64,000 nucleotides of DNA from Streptomyces caniscabiei (GCF_014930365.1 NZ_JABXWI010000012.1:109044-173043), one strand, 5' to 3'; numbered from the stretch's first letter, positions 1 to 8,790 are shown. A program made the numbers and translations. The notes: a model not told the origin generated them from the sequence alone.

Positions 1-110
1 TGAGTAGCGTCGATTTGATGTCACAGGCACGCAAACGGAACAACCGCGGCGGTGACAGGTGCACGACACCATACCGGTTTCGGCCGCGGGCCGTGTCCCG
101 GTCCGCGCGG

Positions 111-146
111 GGCCGTCCACCGCCGCGCGGCCGTCCACCGCCGCGC
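111..146. repeat. Two tandem 18-bp units after the kinase gene
   Basis: The unit GGCCGTCCACCGCCGCGC occurs twice head to tail (111-128, 129-146), ending four bases from the stop codon of the kinase gene on the minus strand. It lies in that gene's 3' flank. No function can be assigned. The first 110 bases hold no gene I can support. Confidence 0.8.
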
Positions 147-149
147 GGC

Positions 150-2501
150 CTACGTCGTGCGCGCCGTGCCCGTCCCCTTCTCCGCATCCAGGGCGTACAC
201 GCAGCGGTCCTTGCTGCACGCGTACACGACGCCGTCCTTGACGACCGGCGAGCCGGTGATCTCGCCGCCGGTCGCGAGCTTCCAGCGGAGGCGGCCGTCG
301 TCGGCCTTCAGCGTGTACAGGAGGTGGTCGGTCGAACCGAAGTGGATGCGGCCCTCCGCCACCGACGGCGCGCCCACGATCTCGCCGCCCGCCTGGAAGC
401 GCCACTTCGGCGTGCCCGTGACCGCGTCGAGGGTGTAGAGCCCCTTGCCGCTGCCGACGTGGACGTGCCCGGCGGCCACCAGGACCGGCTCCAGCGAGGA
501 GCGGGACTCCGTCGCGATGCGCCAGCGGTCGCGGCCGTCGGTCGCGTCGAGGGCGTAGACCGTGCCGAGGTAGTCGGCGAGGTAGACCCCGCCGCCCGTG
601 ACGGCGGGGCCCGGCGCGAACGTGGGGGCGGACAGGAAGACCGCCGGGGCCTCGAAGTGCCAGCGGACATGGCCGCCGGCGATGTCGACGGCGAGGACGC
701 GGCTCCCGGCGGCGATGTAGACATAGCCGTCGGAGGCCGGGGTCAGCCTCACCGGGACGCCGCCGCAGGAGGCCGCGTCGCCGATGGGGTACGACCAGCG
801 CTCCTCACCCGTACGGGCCTCAAGCGCGCGCAGCCGGGCGTCCTTCCAGATGTACACCGTGCCGTCCTGGACGACCGGCCCGGCCTCCGGGGACTCGAAG
901 TCGGTCTGCGCGCCGGTGAGCTCCCACAGCTTCTGCCCGTTGGAGGCCTCCCAGCCCTGGACACCGCCGCCCCGGGTGGCGGTGACCACCGTGCCCCGGT
1001 CGGCCTTCAGCGAGTACACCCACGCCTCGGTGGACAGCCGCCACAGGTCGGCGCCCTCGCGGGCGTCGAGCGCGAAGAGGGTCGGGCCGTCGGAGGCGTG
1101 GATACGTCCGTCCGCGACCGCCATCGACCACGCGACGTCGCGCGTCTTGAAGCGGCGCCGCCCGGTGGCCACGTCCAGGGCGTGCACCTCGAAGGAGGTG
1201 ACGTAGACGAGGTCGCCGGCCACCGACGGGGTGCCCCAGACATCGTTCGACATGCGGAAACGCCAGGGGCGCCAGCCGGAGGCGGCCGGTTCCGGGGCGG
1301 GCGGGGCCACGGCGGGCGCGGGGTCGGCGCCGTTCACGCCGGCGCGCGGCCGGGACCAGGACGCGGCGAGACCGGCCTCGGGAGGGGGCGCCTTCACGGC
1401 GGCGGCACGGGCGTCGGCGACGCGCGGGCCGGGCCCGATGGGGACCTGACCGCCGGCGAGCCGCACCGGCCCGGTGTCGGGGGCGCCGGACGGGACGGGC
1501 GCGGGGTCGTACGAGGGCGGCGGCGGGGGTACGGGCGCGGGGCGGGCGCCACCTCCGCTGCGGCCGCCGGTGTTCTGCGCCTTGGGCGCCGGGCGTCCGC
1601 CCCGGCGCGTCTCGATCAGGCTGACCGCCTTCTCGGGCAGCCACGCCGACGCCGTACCGCTGTCGTCCGAGCCGGAGCCGAAGAGGTGGGGCGCGAGCTG
1701 CGCCTGGAGGTCGGCGGGGCCCGGCCGCGCGGTCGGGTCCATCTGCATACAGGACTCGATGAGGGGGCGCAGCTCGTCCGGCAGGCCGGCGAGGTCGGGG
1801 CCCTCGCGCAGCAGCATGAACACGGTCTCGACGGGGTTGGCGCCGTGGAAGGGCGCGTGCCCGGTGGCGGCGAACACCAGCATCGAGCCGAGCGAGAAGA
1901 CGTCGCTCGCGCCGGTCACGCTCCGCGAGTCCTTCGCCTGTTCGGGCGACATGTACGCCGGGGTGCCGACGGCGACGTTCGTCATCGTCAAACGCGTGTT
2001 CGATACACCGGAGGCGATACCGAAGTCGATCACGCGCGGCCCGTCCTCGACGACGAGCACGTTGGACGGCTTCAGGTCGCGGTGCACGAGTCCGGCGCCG
2101 TGGATGGACTGGAGGGCTTCGGCCACGCCCGCGGCGAGCCAGCGGACGGCCTGGACCGGCATGGGCCCGCAGTCGTTCACTATCTCCTCGAGCGAGGGCG
2201 CGGGGACGTACGCGGTCGCCAGCCACGGCACGGCGGCCCGCGGGTCGGCGTCGACCACGGCCGCCGTGTAGAAGCCGGACACCGCGCGGGCCGCCTCGAC
2301 CTCACGCGTGAAACGGACCCGGAAGAGCTGGTCCTCCGCGAGCTCGGTCCGCACGGTCTTGATCGCCACGCGCCGACCCGACGCGGAGCGCGCCAGATAG
2401 ACCAGCCCCATGCCGCCGGCCCCCAGCCGTCCCAGCACCTCGAACGGCCCGATCCGCCGCGGATCGTGCTGCGTCAGCTGATCCACCACTTGCCCTGCCA
2501 C
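150..2501 (-). CDS. Serine/threonine protein kinase with C-terminal PQQ beta-propeller (AfsK-like)
   Basis: Predicted protein of 783 residues. The N-terminal eukaryotic-type kinase domain (about 18-275) has the glycine loop GAGGMG at 28-33 region, the ATP-anchoring lysine K48 in VAIK, the catalytic loop HRDLKPSN near 140 and DFG. A Pro/Ala-rich linker (about 300-430) has no membrane segment. From about 430 to the end there are repeated blades of the type LDAxTGxxRWxF/WKL, the PQQ-enzyme repeat signature. This kinase-plus-PQQ order is that of AfsK, which in Streptomyces phosphorylates regulators of secondary metabolism and tip growth. AfsK identity itself is not shown, since Streptomyces carry several such paralogues. 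The start ATG follows GGTGG. Neighbours give no direct clue to the substrate. Confidence 0.9.
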   Translation of the reverse strand: MAGQVVDQLTQHDPRRIGPFEVLGRLGAGGMGLVYLARSASGRRVAIKTVRTELAEDQLFRVRFTREVEAARAVSGFYTAAVVDADPRAAVPWLATAYVPAPSLEEIVNDCGPMPVQAVRWLAAGVAEALQSIHGAGLVHRDLKPSNVLVVEDGPRVIDFGIASGVSNTRLTMTNVAVGTPAYMSPEQAKDSRSVTGASDVFSLGSMLVFAATGHAPFHGANPVETVFMLLREGPDLAGLPDELRPLIESCMQMDPTARPGPADLQAQLAPHLFGSGSDDSGTASAWLPEKAVSLIETRRGGRPAPKAQNTGGRSGGGARPAPVPPPPPSYDPAPVPSGAPDTGPVRLAGGQVPIGPGPRVADARAAAVKAPPPEAGLAASWSRPRAGVNGADPAPAVAPPAPEPAASGWRPWRFRMSNDVWGTPSVAGDLVYVTSFEVHALDVATGRRRFKTRDVAWSMAVADGRIHASDGPTLFALDAREGADLWRLSTEAWVYSLKADRGTVVTATRGGGVQGWEASNGQKLWELTGAQTDFESPEAGPVVQDGTVYIWKDARLRALEARTGEERWSYPIGDAASCGGVPVRLTPASDGYVYIAAGSRVLAVDIAGGHVRWHFEAPAVFLSAPTFAPGPAVTGGGVYLADYLGTVYALDATDGRDRWRIATESRSSLEPVLVAAGHVHVGSGKGLYTLDAVTGTPKWRFQAGGEIVGAPSVAEGRIHFGSTDHLLYTLKADDGRLRWKLATGGEITGSPVVKDGVVYACSKDRCVYALDAEKGTGTARTT

Positions 2502-2805
2502 CTCCCCGTACGGACCGCGTCACCCACGTTGTGCGCGCGACCCCCGTGCAGCGTCTCACCACCGCACCGCCATGGCGGCACGCACCCCGATTCTTCCTGC
2601 TACCGGGGGCAGGTTGCGAACCCGGGTGCGGAACGGGGTGTCTCAGGACAAAACCACGTTGTCCGCCCCTCGGGAAGTGGGAGCCCGGATGGTGGGACAG
2701 TGCGGCGGACCGCGTACCACCGGCGCACAACCCCGTACGTCCGTCCGCCCGGCGCCCCCTGCGCGCCCCGCGCGACGACCCGACCGCCGCCCCACCCGAG
2801 AGCCG
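2502..2805. other. Intergenic stretch upstream of the kinase
   Basis: About 304 bases between the kinase start and the end of the VOC gene, both on the minus strand. It should hold the kinase promoter. I see no clear -35/-10 pair, no strong hairpin and no gene. The open frames crossing it are GC-bias shadows. Confidence 0.4.
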
Positions 2806-3741
2806 TCAGCGACCCCCGCCTCCGCGCTCTTCCCGCTGGTCAGCGTCGTCCTCCGGGCCGTTCTCCGTACGTTCCCCCTCCGGCCGCGCCTCGTCCTCGC
2901 GCTGGTCGTCCCCCTGTTGCCGCAGTTCGTCCGGACGCTGTTCGACCTGATCCGCCGCCCGCGGGGCCTCCCACCAGCCGTTGTCGTCCCTCTGCTGGAG
3001 CAGCGCGAACGACGCGCCTTGATTGTCCGTGACGACCGCCACATTTCCGTACGAGGTGTCGAAGGGCGGCACCTGCACCCGGCCCCCGAGCCGGCTGACC
3101 GCGCCGAGCGCGGCCTCGCGGTCCTCCGTCCGGAAGTGGACCAGGAAATGCGGAGGCATCTCCGCCGGGAAGACGTCCGTGAGCGTGGCGCGGCCGAAGT
3201 CGGGGGTGGCGTCCGGGCCGAAGAGGGCGTCGTGGAAGAGGTGCGCGTAGAAGGAGTTGGCGGCCTTGGTGTCACGGGTGTACAGCTCGGCCCACGCGAA
3301 CGTGCCGGGCTCGTGACGCCGGCCGAAGCCGGGGTGCGCGGCGCCCTGCCAGAGGCCGAAGACCGCGCTCTCCGGGTCCGTGGCGAGCGCGGCCGTGCCG
3401 AGGCCGCCGACCGGTGTCGGCGGGGTGATCACCTGGCCGCCGGCCGCGACGATCCGGGCGGTGAGGGCGACCGCGTCCGGGGTAGCGAAGTGGACGGTCC
3501 ACACGGTGGGGAGGCGGCCGTCGGGCTTGGGGGCGAGGGCGGCGACGGGGGCGCCGTCGAGGTGCGCCCACACCTCGTGCGCGCCGTCTCCGGGGGCCAC
3601 CGAGAAGGTCCACCCGAAGAGTTCGCCGTAGAACCGCTTGCCCGCCTCGACGTCGGGCAGCTGGGCGTCCACCCAACAGGGCACGCCCTCGGGATACGGA
3701 GCGTTTCCCGTCCCGGCGACGCCCCCGGTCTCATCGGCCAT
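2806..3741 (-). CDS. VOC (glyoxalase/bleomycin resistance) superfamily protein, two-module
   Basis: 311 residues from ATG 3741 (start MADETGG). Two successive VOC modules are visible, each opening with a PCWVDAQLPD / FAWAELYTRD type strand and containing FYGELFGW and FYAHLF. This matches the duplicated layout of the CFP-30B / 27-kDa antigen family of actinobacterial glyoxalase-like proteins. The last about 50 residues are an acidic and glutamine-rich tail (QQGDDQREDEARPEGERTEN) outside the fold and probably disordered. The substrate cannot be told. In-frame upstream ATG codons exist, but they would add sequence crossing the dispersed intergenic repeat, so the shorter start is preferred. Confidence 0.8.
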   Translation of the reverse strand: MADETGGVAGTGNAPYPEGVPCWVDAQLPDVEAGKRFYGELFGWTFSVAPGDGAHEVWAHLDGAPVAALAPKPDGRLPTVWTVHFATPDAVALTARIVAAGGQVITPPTPVGGLGTAALATDPESAVFGLWQGAAHPGFGRRHEPGTFAWAELYTRDTKAANSFYAHLFHDALFGPDATPDFGRATLTDVFPAEMPPHFLVHFRTEDREAALGAVSRLGGRVQVPPFDTSYGNVAVVTDNQGASFALLQQRDDNGWWEAPRAADQVEQRPDELRQQGDDQREDEARPEGERTENGPEDDADQREERGGGGR

Positions 3742-4121
3742 GACGCCAAGGTAAGGGCGCACGAGCCGACACGCGCGCGGGGCGCGTCCGACCGCGCGAC
3801 GCTCTGTCGCCGACGGGGGGTGGGATGGGGGTGCCTGTGCATCGCCGGGTGCGGGTGGTTCGTGTCGATGAAGGGCCGAAGGCCCCTTCAGGGGCGCGGG
3901 GAACTGCGCGAGAAGCCCCACCCACCCGCACCCGAAGAACGCACCGAGGGCGGGGTCGAAGGGGCGGCAGCCCCTGGGGAAGGGACGGGTAAGGGCGGCG
4001 GGGGCGAAAGAAAATGGCCAAGCCCCCTGATGCCCACCGCACGAACCCCTTGGTGAAGCCCACACTCCCCATTTGCAGTCGGCCGAATCGCGCTCCGATC
4101 ACCCCTCGGTAAGCTGACGGC
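3742..4121. other. Divergent intergenic region with a dispersed Streptomyces palindromic element
   Basis: Separates the VOC gene (minus) from the TetR gene (plus). It contains GGGCGCGGGGAACTGCGCGA at 3892-3911, one of at least nine copies of this element in the window, flanked by the GGCC-rich and CCCACCCGCACCC sequences that also accompany other copies. No gene is supported here. Confidence 0.6.
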
Positions 4122-4128
4122 ATGACAG
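4114..4128. promoter_or_regulatory. Degenerate TetR-regulon operator over the TetR start codon
   Basis: CTGACGGCATGACAG keeps the left half-site CTGACG and four of six bases of the right half-site of the regulon palindrome. It overlaps the ATG of the adjoining TetR gene. If real, it implies weak autoregulation. The match is imperfect, so this is only suggestive. Confidence 0.3.
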
Positions 4129-4769
4129 GACAAGTGCGTACCGTCGACGGCCGCGTGGCCGGCCGACGAGGGCAGGCGACCCGGCAGAAGCTGCTCGACT
4201 GCCTCAGCGAGATGCTCAGCTCGTCGCCCTACCGGGACGTCAAAGTCATTGATGTCGCCCGGAAGGCGGGCACTTCACCCGCGACCTTCTACCAGTACTT
4301 CCCGGACGTCGAGGGCGCCGTCCTGGAGATCGCCGAGCAAATGGCCACCGAGGGCGCCACGTTGACGCGCCTGCTCGAAGGCCGCTCCTGGGTCGGCAAG
4401 GCCGGCTGGCAGACCGCCCAGGAACTCGTCGACGGCTTCCTGGAGTTCTGGCGCAAGAACGACGCCATCCTCCGCGTCGTCGACCTGGGCGCCGCCGAGG
4501 GCGACAAACGCTTCTACAAGATCCGCATGAAGATCCTGAACTCGGTCACCAACTCCCTCTCGGAGACGGTCGCCGAACTCCAGGCCAAGGGCCGCGTCGA
4601 CAAGGACGTGAACCCGGGGGCCCTGGCCGGTTCCCTGGTCGCCATGCTCGCCTCGGTCTCCGGCCACCAGAAGGGCTTCCAGTCCTGGGGCGTGAAGCAG
4701 GCCGAACTGAAGCCCAACCTGGCCCTGTTGGTCCACCTGGGCATCACCGGCAAGAAGCCCACGAAGTAG
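4122..4769 (+). CDS. TetR/AcrR family transcriptional regulator, likely controller of the catabolic island
   Basis: 215 residues. Residues about 20-66 form a TetR helix-turn-helix: TRQKLLDCLSEML, then VIDVARKAGTSPATFYQYFPDVEGAVLEIA. The remaining helical part (about 75-205) is a ligand-binding and dimer domain without a recognisable ligand signature. It stands at the left end of the CoA-catabolic genes, and those promoters share a palindrome of TetR size. I infer that it represses them and responds to a CoA thioester or free acid. The second TetR gene in the window, at 59476, is tied to a different operon that lacks the palindrome. No Shine-Dalgarno is obvious just before the ATG. Confidence 0.85.
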   Translation: MTGQVRTVDGRVAGRRGQATRQKLLDCLSEMLSSSPYRDVKVIDVARKAGTSPATFYQYFPDVEGAVLEIAEQMATEGATLTRLLEGRSWVGKAGWQTAQELVDGFLEFWRKNDAILRVVDLGAAEGDKRFYKIRMKILNSVTNSLSETVAELQAKGRVDKDVNPGALAGSLVAMLASVSGHQKGFQSWGVKQAELKPNLALLVHLGITGKKPTK

Positions 4770-4811
4770 GCAGGAGCCCCCGGGCACGCCCCCGGACGCG
4801 ATTCCTGTCAC

Positions 4812-4846
4812 GCAGACGGCACCCTCACCCGAGGAGTGCCGCCTGC
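4812..4846 (+). terminator. Hairpin after the TetR gene
   Basis: GCAGACGGCAC (4812-4822) pairs with GTGCCGCCTGC (4836-4846) with one mismatch, across a 13-base loop, about 43 bases after the TetR stop codon. It looks like a GC-rich actinobacterial terminator without a U-tract. Confidence 0.5.
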
Positions 4847-4861
4847 CGCGTTCAGGGGACC

Positions 4862-4909
4862 GGGACCCACGCCCCGTTCGGGACCCACGCCCCGTTCGGG
4901 ACCCGCGAC
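4862..4909. repeat. 18-bp tandem repeat, 2.6 copies
   Basis: GGGACCCACGCCCCGTTC occurs at 4862-4879 and 4880-4897, followed by a partial third unit. It is followed by a looser repeat of ACTCACCCGGCCC type up to the stop of the next gene. It lies between the convergent ends of the TetR and nitroreductase genes. Confidence 0.75.
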
Positions 4910-4973
4910 TCACCCGGCCCATGGCTCACCCGGCCCGCGGCGGACACAGCCCGCGACTCATCCGGCCCGCGGC

Positions 4974-5486
4974 TCAGCGCCGTACGATCCGGAACACCCG
5001 TATCTCCCGGTCGATCCGGGCCTGGTACGTCGCGTAGGGCGGCCAGAACCGCAGCAACTCCTGCCAGACGGCGGCCCGTTCCGCGCCCGCCAGCAGATGC
5101 GCGGTGACGGGGATGTCCTGCCCCTTCCAGTTGATCTCGGCGTCTGGATGGGCCAGCAGGTTGGCGCTCCAGGCGGGATGGCCGGGGCGGCCGAAGTTCG
5201 ACCCCACGAGGATCCAACTGCCGCCCTCCGCCTCGGGCATACAGGCCAGCGGCGTACGACGCGGCACCCCGCTGCGCGCGCCGGTCGCGGTCAGGACGAC
5301 CCCGGGCAGCAACTGCGCGCTGAGCAGCACACGGCCCCGGGTGACCCGGTGCACCGCCCGGTCCAGGGCGGGTATGACGTGCGGCGCGACCCGGGCGAAC
5401 GCGGGTGCCGAGGACACCTTCTGCACCAGCCGTACGCCCATGTCCTTGATCCCGTCGGTCATCCCCGCCGTACCCCTCGCAGCCAT
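4974..5486 (-). CDS. Deazaflavin (F420)-dependent nitroreductase family protein
   Basis: 170 residues with the DDN/Rv3547-type split-barrel signature: LLTATGARSG-like segment VVLTATGARSGVPRRTPL, then GSWILVGSNFGRPGHPAWSANLLAHPDAEI and a C-terminal FWPPYATYQARIDREIRVFRI. In this family the central motifs bind coenzyme F420. Members reduce quinones, enones or nitro compounds; the substrate here is unknown. The gene overlaps the stop codon of the upstream acyl-CoA dehydrogenase by one base, so the two are co-transcribed. This suggests an F420 or redox role in the catabolic pathway. Confidence 0.85.
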   Translation of the reverse strand: MAARGTAGMTDGIKDMGVRLVQKVSSAPAFARVAPHVIPALDRAVHRVTRGRVLLSAQLLPGVVLTATGARSGVPRRTPLACMPEAEGGSWILVGSNFGRPGHPAWSANLLAHPDAEINWKGQDIPVTAHLLAGAERAAVWQELLRFWPPYATYQARIDREIRVFRIVRR

Positions 5487-6832
5487 CAGCCCCGCACCTC
5501 CTCGCGTACGCCCTGTCCGTCGAGCTCCCGCCCACCGGGGGCCCGCCCACCACCACCCCGGCCGTCACGTTCCCGGCCCTCGTGCTCCCCGCCCTCGCCC
5601 GTGAAGACCCCCGCCGCGTCGGCCGCCCGCCCCCGCAGCCGGTGCACCGGCCCGAAGAGCAGCTCGTCCCCCGCCGCCCGTTTGAAGTACGACTGCGCCT
5701 CGTGCTCCCAGGTGAACCCGATCCCCCCGTGGAGCTGGATCCCCTCCCCTGCGGCCACCCGCAGGGCCTCCAGGGCCTGGGCGAGGGCCAGCCCGCCGAC
5801 CCGTTCACCGCCCCGCCGGCCACGACCGTCCGTTCCTGGGGAGTCGGCCGCGGCCGCCCAGGCCGCGTAGTACGCCGCCGACCGGGCGGCCCGCACCCCC
5901 ACGTAGACATCCGCGAGCCGGTGCTTCACCGCCTGGAACGACCCGATCGGCCGCCCGAACTGCTCCCGCTGCCGTACATACGCCACCGTCCGCTCCAACG
6001 CCCGGTCGGCCGCGCCCACGGCCTCCGCGGCGAGCACGGCGGCCGCCGCCTCCCCGACACCGGCCAGGGCGGCCGGTATGTCCGCCGTGTCGTCGTCGCC
6101 CAGCAACTCGGCTCGCACATCGCGCAGTTCGAGCCGGGCCACCGGTCGCGTCTCGTCGAGGGAGGTCAGCCGCACCCGTACGACCCCGGAAGCGGCCCCG
6201 CCACCACCACCGCTGTCCTCCTCCCCCGCCCGCACCAGGAACAGCAGCGTCCGCGAGCGGGCGTACCCCCCGGCGTGCGCGGCGACGACCAGCAGCCCCG
6301 CGCTGTGCCCGTCGAGGACCTGCCCGGCCTCCCCGTACAGCCGCCACCCGTCCCCGGCCCGGCGCGCCTGGACGCCGCCGGCCCGGCCACCGCCGGACCA
6401 CGCGCCCTGGTTGTCGGCGGTCAGGGCCAGTGCGATGGGCAGGGCGCCGCCCGGTACCGCGAGGGCGGCGGTGAGCCGGCCGGAGGCGAGCGGCGGCAGC
6501 AGCTCGGCGCGCTGCCGCTCGGTGCCGAGAGCGAGGATCAAGGGGGCCACGAGGACGGAGCTGGACAGCAGGGGCGAAGGTGCGAGCGACCGCCCCAACT
6601 CCTCCACCGACAGCGCAAGTTCGGTCACCGAACATCCGACGCCGCCGTACGCCTCGGGGAGCGCGAGCCCCGGCAGGCCGAGCTGGTCGGAGAGGGCGGC
6701 CCACAGCCCGCCGTCGTACCCCTCCCCCGTCCGCACGGCGGCCCGGACCTCCTCCGGACCACAGCGCTTGAGCAGCAACTCCCTCACGGTGCGCCGGATC
6801 TCCTCCTGCTCGGCGGTGAAGCGGGCGTCCAT
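5486..6832 (-). CDS. Acyl-CoA dehydrogenase (FadE type)
   Basis: 448 residues, FAD flavoprotein that introduces alpha-beta unsaturation in an acyl-CoA. The N-terminal helical part (MDARFTAEQEEIRRTVRELL), the GLPGLALPEAYGGVG segment, the middle domain and the C-terminal REQFGRPIGSFQAVKHRLADVYV and IQLHGGIGFTWEHEAQSYFKRA motifs are all present. The C-terminus continues for about 50 residues of Gly/Arg/Glu-rich sequence of low complexity, absent from typical family members. The start ATG follows GGGGGACCGCCC. A regulon palindrome lies 41 bases upstream at 6873-6887. The gene forms an operon with the overlapping nitroreductase. Confidence 0.9.
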   Translation of the reverse strand: MDARFTAEQEEIRRTVRELLLKRCGPEEVRAAVRTGEGYDGGLWAALSDQLGLPGLALPEAYGGVGCSVTELALSVEELGRSLAPSPLLSSSVLVAPLILALGTERQRAELLPPLASGRLTAALAVPGGALPIALALTADNQGAWSGGGRAGGVQARRAGDGWRLYGEAGQVLDGHSAGLLVVAAHAGGYARSRTLLFLVRAGEEDSGGGGGAASGVVRVRLTSLDETRPVARLELRDVRAELLGDDDTADIPAALAGVGEAAAAVLAAEAVGAADRALERTVAYVRQREQFGRPIGSFQAVKHRLADVYVGVRAARSAAYYAAWAAAADSPGTDGRGRRGGERVGGLALAQALEALRVAAGEGIQLHGGIGFTWEHEAQSYFKRAAGDELLFGPVHRLRGRAADAAGVFTGEGGEHEGRERDGRGGGGRAPGGRELDGQGVREEVRG

Positions 6833-6872
6833 GGGCGGTCCCCCTTCGGTTCCCAGCCAACGTTCTCCAGAT

Positions 6873-6887
6873 CTGACGGTCCGTCAT
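6873..6887. promoter_or_regulatory. TetR-regulon operator, acyl-CoA dehydrogenase side
   Basis: CTGACGGTCCGTCAT matches CTGACG-N3-CGTCAG in 11 of 12 defined positions. It sits 41 bp upstream of the minus-strand acyl-CoA dehydrogenase start. Confidence 0.75.
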
Positions 6888-6959
6888 ATTAGGGGCGATG
6901 GCGAGTGAAGCACAGGGTTGCCGCATGGAGTTACCGCACAGGGCGGCAGCCTCGCTTAT

Positions 6960-6974
6960 CTGATGTACCGTCAG
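6960..6974. promoter_or_regulatory. TetR-regulon operator, thiolase side
   Basis: CTGATGTACCGTCAG matches the consensus in 11 of 12 defined positions. It ends only four bases before the ATG at 6979, leaving no room for a ribosome-binding site. The thiolase mRNA may be leaderless, or the start may lie further in. Confidence 0.75.
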
Positions 6975-6978
6975 ATTC

Positions 6979-8217
6979 ATGACCGCTGTGCCTGCCACAC
7001 AGAAGCCCACACAGAACCCCACGCAGAACCCCACGCGGAGCGCCACGCGGAACACCGGCCGGAACGTCGCGATCGTCGGCGTCGCCCTCTCCGACTGCGG
7101 CCGGGTGGACGACGCGACCCCGTACGCCCTCCACGCGCAGGCGGCCCGCCGGGCCCTCGCCGACGCGGGGCTGGAGCGCTCGGCCATCGACGGCCTCGCC
7201 TCGGCCGGACTGGGGACGCTGGCGCCGGTGGAGGTGGCGGAGTACCTGGGGCTGCGGCCCACCTGGGTGGACTCCACCTCCGTCGGCGGCTCGACCTGGG
7301 AGGTCATGGCGGCCCACGCGGCGGACGCGATCGCCGCCGGCCACGCGAACGTCGTCCTCCTCGTCTACGGCTCCACGGCCCGCGCGGACGTCAAGGCGGG
7401 CCGCCGGACCGGCAACCTCTCCTTCGGCGCGCGCGGCCCGCTCCAGTACGAGGTCCCCTACGGGCACACCCTGATAGCCAAGTACGCCATGGCCGCGCGC
7501 CGCCACATGCACGAGTACGGCACGACGCTGGAACAGCTGGCCTCGGTGGCCGTGCAGGCCCGGACGAACGCGGCGGCGAACCCCGAGGCCATGTTCCGCA
7601 CCCCGATCACCGTCGACGACGTGCTGTCGTCCGCGCCGATCGCCGACCCCTTCACCAAGCTGCACTGCTGCATCCGCTCCGACGGCGGCGCGGCGGTCGT
7701 GCTGGCGGCCGAGGAGTACGTACGGGACTGCCGGCCGACCACGCCCGTTTGGATCCTCGGCACCGGTGAGTACACCTCCCACACGACCATGTCCGAGTGG
7801 CCCGACTTCACCGTCTCCCCGGCGGCGGTCAGCGGGCGCCTGGCCTTCGAACGCGCCGGAGTGCGCCCCTCCGAGATCGACTTCGCCGAGATCTACGACG
7901 CCTTCACGTACATGACCCTGGTGACCCTGGAGGACCTCGGGTTCTGCGCCAAGGGGGAGGGCGGGGCGTTCGTGGAGAAGGACCGTCTGACCCTGACCGG
8001 CGACCTCCCCGTCAACACCGACGGCGGCGGCCTCTCCGCCCAGCACCCCGGGATGCGCGGCCTCTTCCTCCTCGTCGAGGCCGTACGCCAACTACGCGGC
8101 GAGGCCGACGCCCGCCAGATCCGCACCCGCACCGGCGACCTCCCCCGCCTGGCGGTCGCCTCGGGCACGGGCGGCTGGTTCTGCTCCTCGGGGACGGTGG
8201 TCCTGGGGCGGGAGTGA
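6979..8217 (+). CDS. Thiolase-fold lipid-transfer protein, DitF/Ltp2-like (probable acyl-CoA retro-aldolase subunit)
   Basis: 412 residues with a thiolase fold. An N-terminal run of threonine/proline/asparagine repeats (QNPTQNPT) precedes NVAIVGVALSDCG. At the place where true thiolases have the nucleophilic Cys, this protein has TSVGGSTWEVMAAHA, so Claisen chemistry is unlikely. EIYDAFTYMTLVTLEDLGFC and HPGMRGLFLLVEAVRQL are conserved in the SCP-x/Ltp group. Ltp2 and DitF lack the Cys and cleave steroid or diterpenoid side chains as retro-aldolases together with a DUF35 protein; a DUF35 gene lies in this island at 11017. The aldolase role is inferred. Confidence 0.8.
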   Translation: MTAVPATQKPTQNPTQNPTRSATRNTGRNVAIVGVALSDCGRVDDATPYALHAQAARRALADAGLERSAIDGLASAGLGTLAPVEVAEYLGLRPTWVDSTSVGGSTWEVMAAHAADAIAAGHANVVLLVYGSTARADVKAGRRTGNLSFGARGPLQYEVPYGHTLIAKYAMAARRHMHEYGTTLEQLASVAVQARTNAAANPEAMFRTPITVDDVLSSAPIADPFTKLHCCIRSDGGAAVVLAAEEYVRDCRPTTPVWILGTGEYTSHTTMSEWPDFTVSPAAVSGRLAFERAGVRPSEIDFAEIYDAFTYMTLVTLEDLGFCAKGEGGAFVEKDRLTLTGDLPVNTDGGGLSAQHPGMRGLFLLVEAVRQLRGEADARQIRTRTGDLPRLAVASGTGGWFCSSGTVVLGRE

Positions 8218-8351
8218 AGGACCGGAGGTCCTGGGAGGCCGGGAGGCGCGTGGTCCGGGGACAAGGCGCGTGGTCCGGAATAGGGAGCGGGGCCGGTGCG
8301 CTGAACCGACTCGCAGGCGCCGACATCCCGAGGCATCCCGGAGGAAGTGGC

Positions 8352-8777
8352 ATGGCACTGTCCCGCAAGGAGCGCGAGGAGTTTCTGGCCGAGGCGCACG
8401 TGGCCGCGTTGGCAGTGGACGCGGGAGAGGGGCGGGCCCCGCTGACGGTGCCGATCTGGTACCAGTACGAGCCCGGCGGTGACATCTGGGTCATGACCGG
8501 TCGGGACTCCCGCAAGAACCGGCTGATCCAGACCGCCGGACGCTTCACCCTGATGATCGAGCGGCTGGAACCCACGATCCGCTACGTCTCCGTCGAGGGC
8601 CCCGTCACCGACACGACCCCCGCCACCCTCGACGAGCTCCGGGAGATCACCGCGCGCTACCTACCGCCCGAGAAGGTCGACGGCTATGTCGAGTTCTCCT
8701 CCGCGAACCACGGCGACCAGGTCGTCATCCACATGCGGCCCGAGCGGTGGGTCTCGTCCGACCTGGGCACGGTGTGA
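8352..8777 (+). CDS. PNPOx-like split-barrel flavin/F420-binding protein
   Basis: 141 residues from ATG 8352, preceded by GGAGGAAG. The short split barrel is visible in VAALAVDAGEGRAPLTVPIWYQYEPGGDIWVMTGRDSRKNRLIQTAGRFTLMIE, followed by RYVSVEGPV and a C-terminal HMRPERWVSSDLG. This is the pyridoxamine-5'-phosphate-oxidase-like family of about 140 residues, whose actinobacterial members bind FMN or F420. The exact cofactor and substrate are unknown. A short gap of 134 bases separates it from the thiolase gene on the same strand. Confidence 0.8.
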   Translation: MALSRKEREEFLAEAHVAALAVDAGEGRAPLTVPIWYQYEPGGDIWVMTGRDSRKNRLIQTAGRFTLMIERLEPTIRYVSVEGPVTDTTPATLDELREITARYLPPEKVDGYVEFSSANHGDQVVIHMRPERWVSSDLGTV

Positions 8778-8790
8778 GACCGTCCCACCC

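Noticed and set aside
15..3032. Very long plus-strand open frame over the kinase gene
   Set aside because: It is antisense to a kinase with a full set of motifs and is built of Arg/Gly/Asp-rich sequence; high-GC codon bias produces such stop-free shadow frames.
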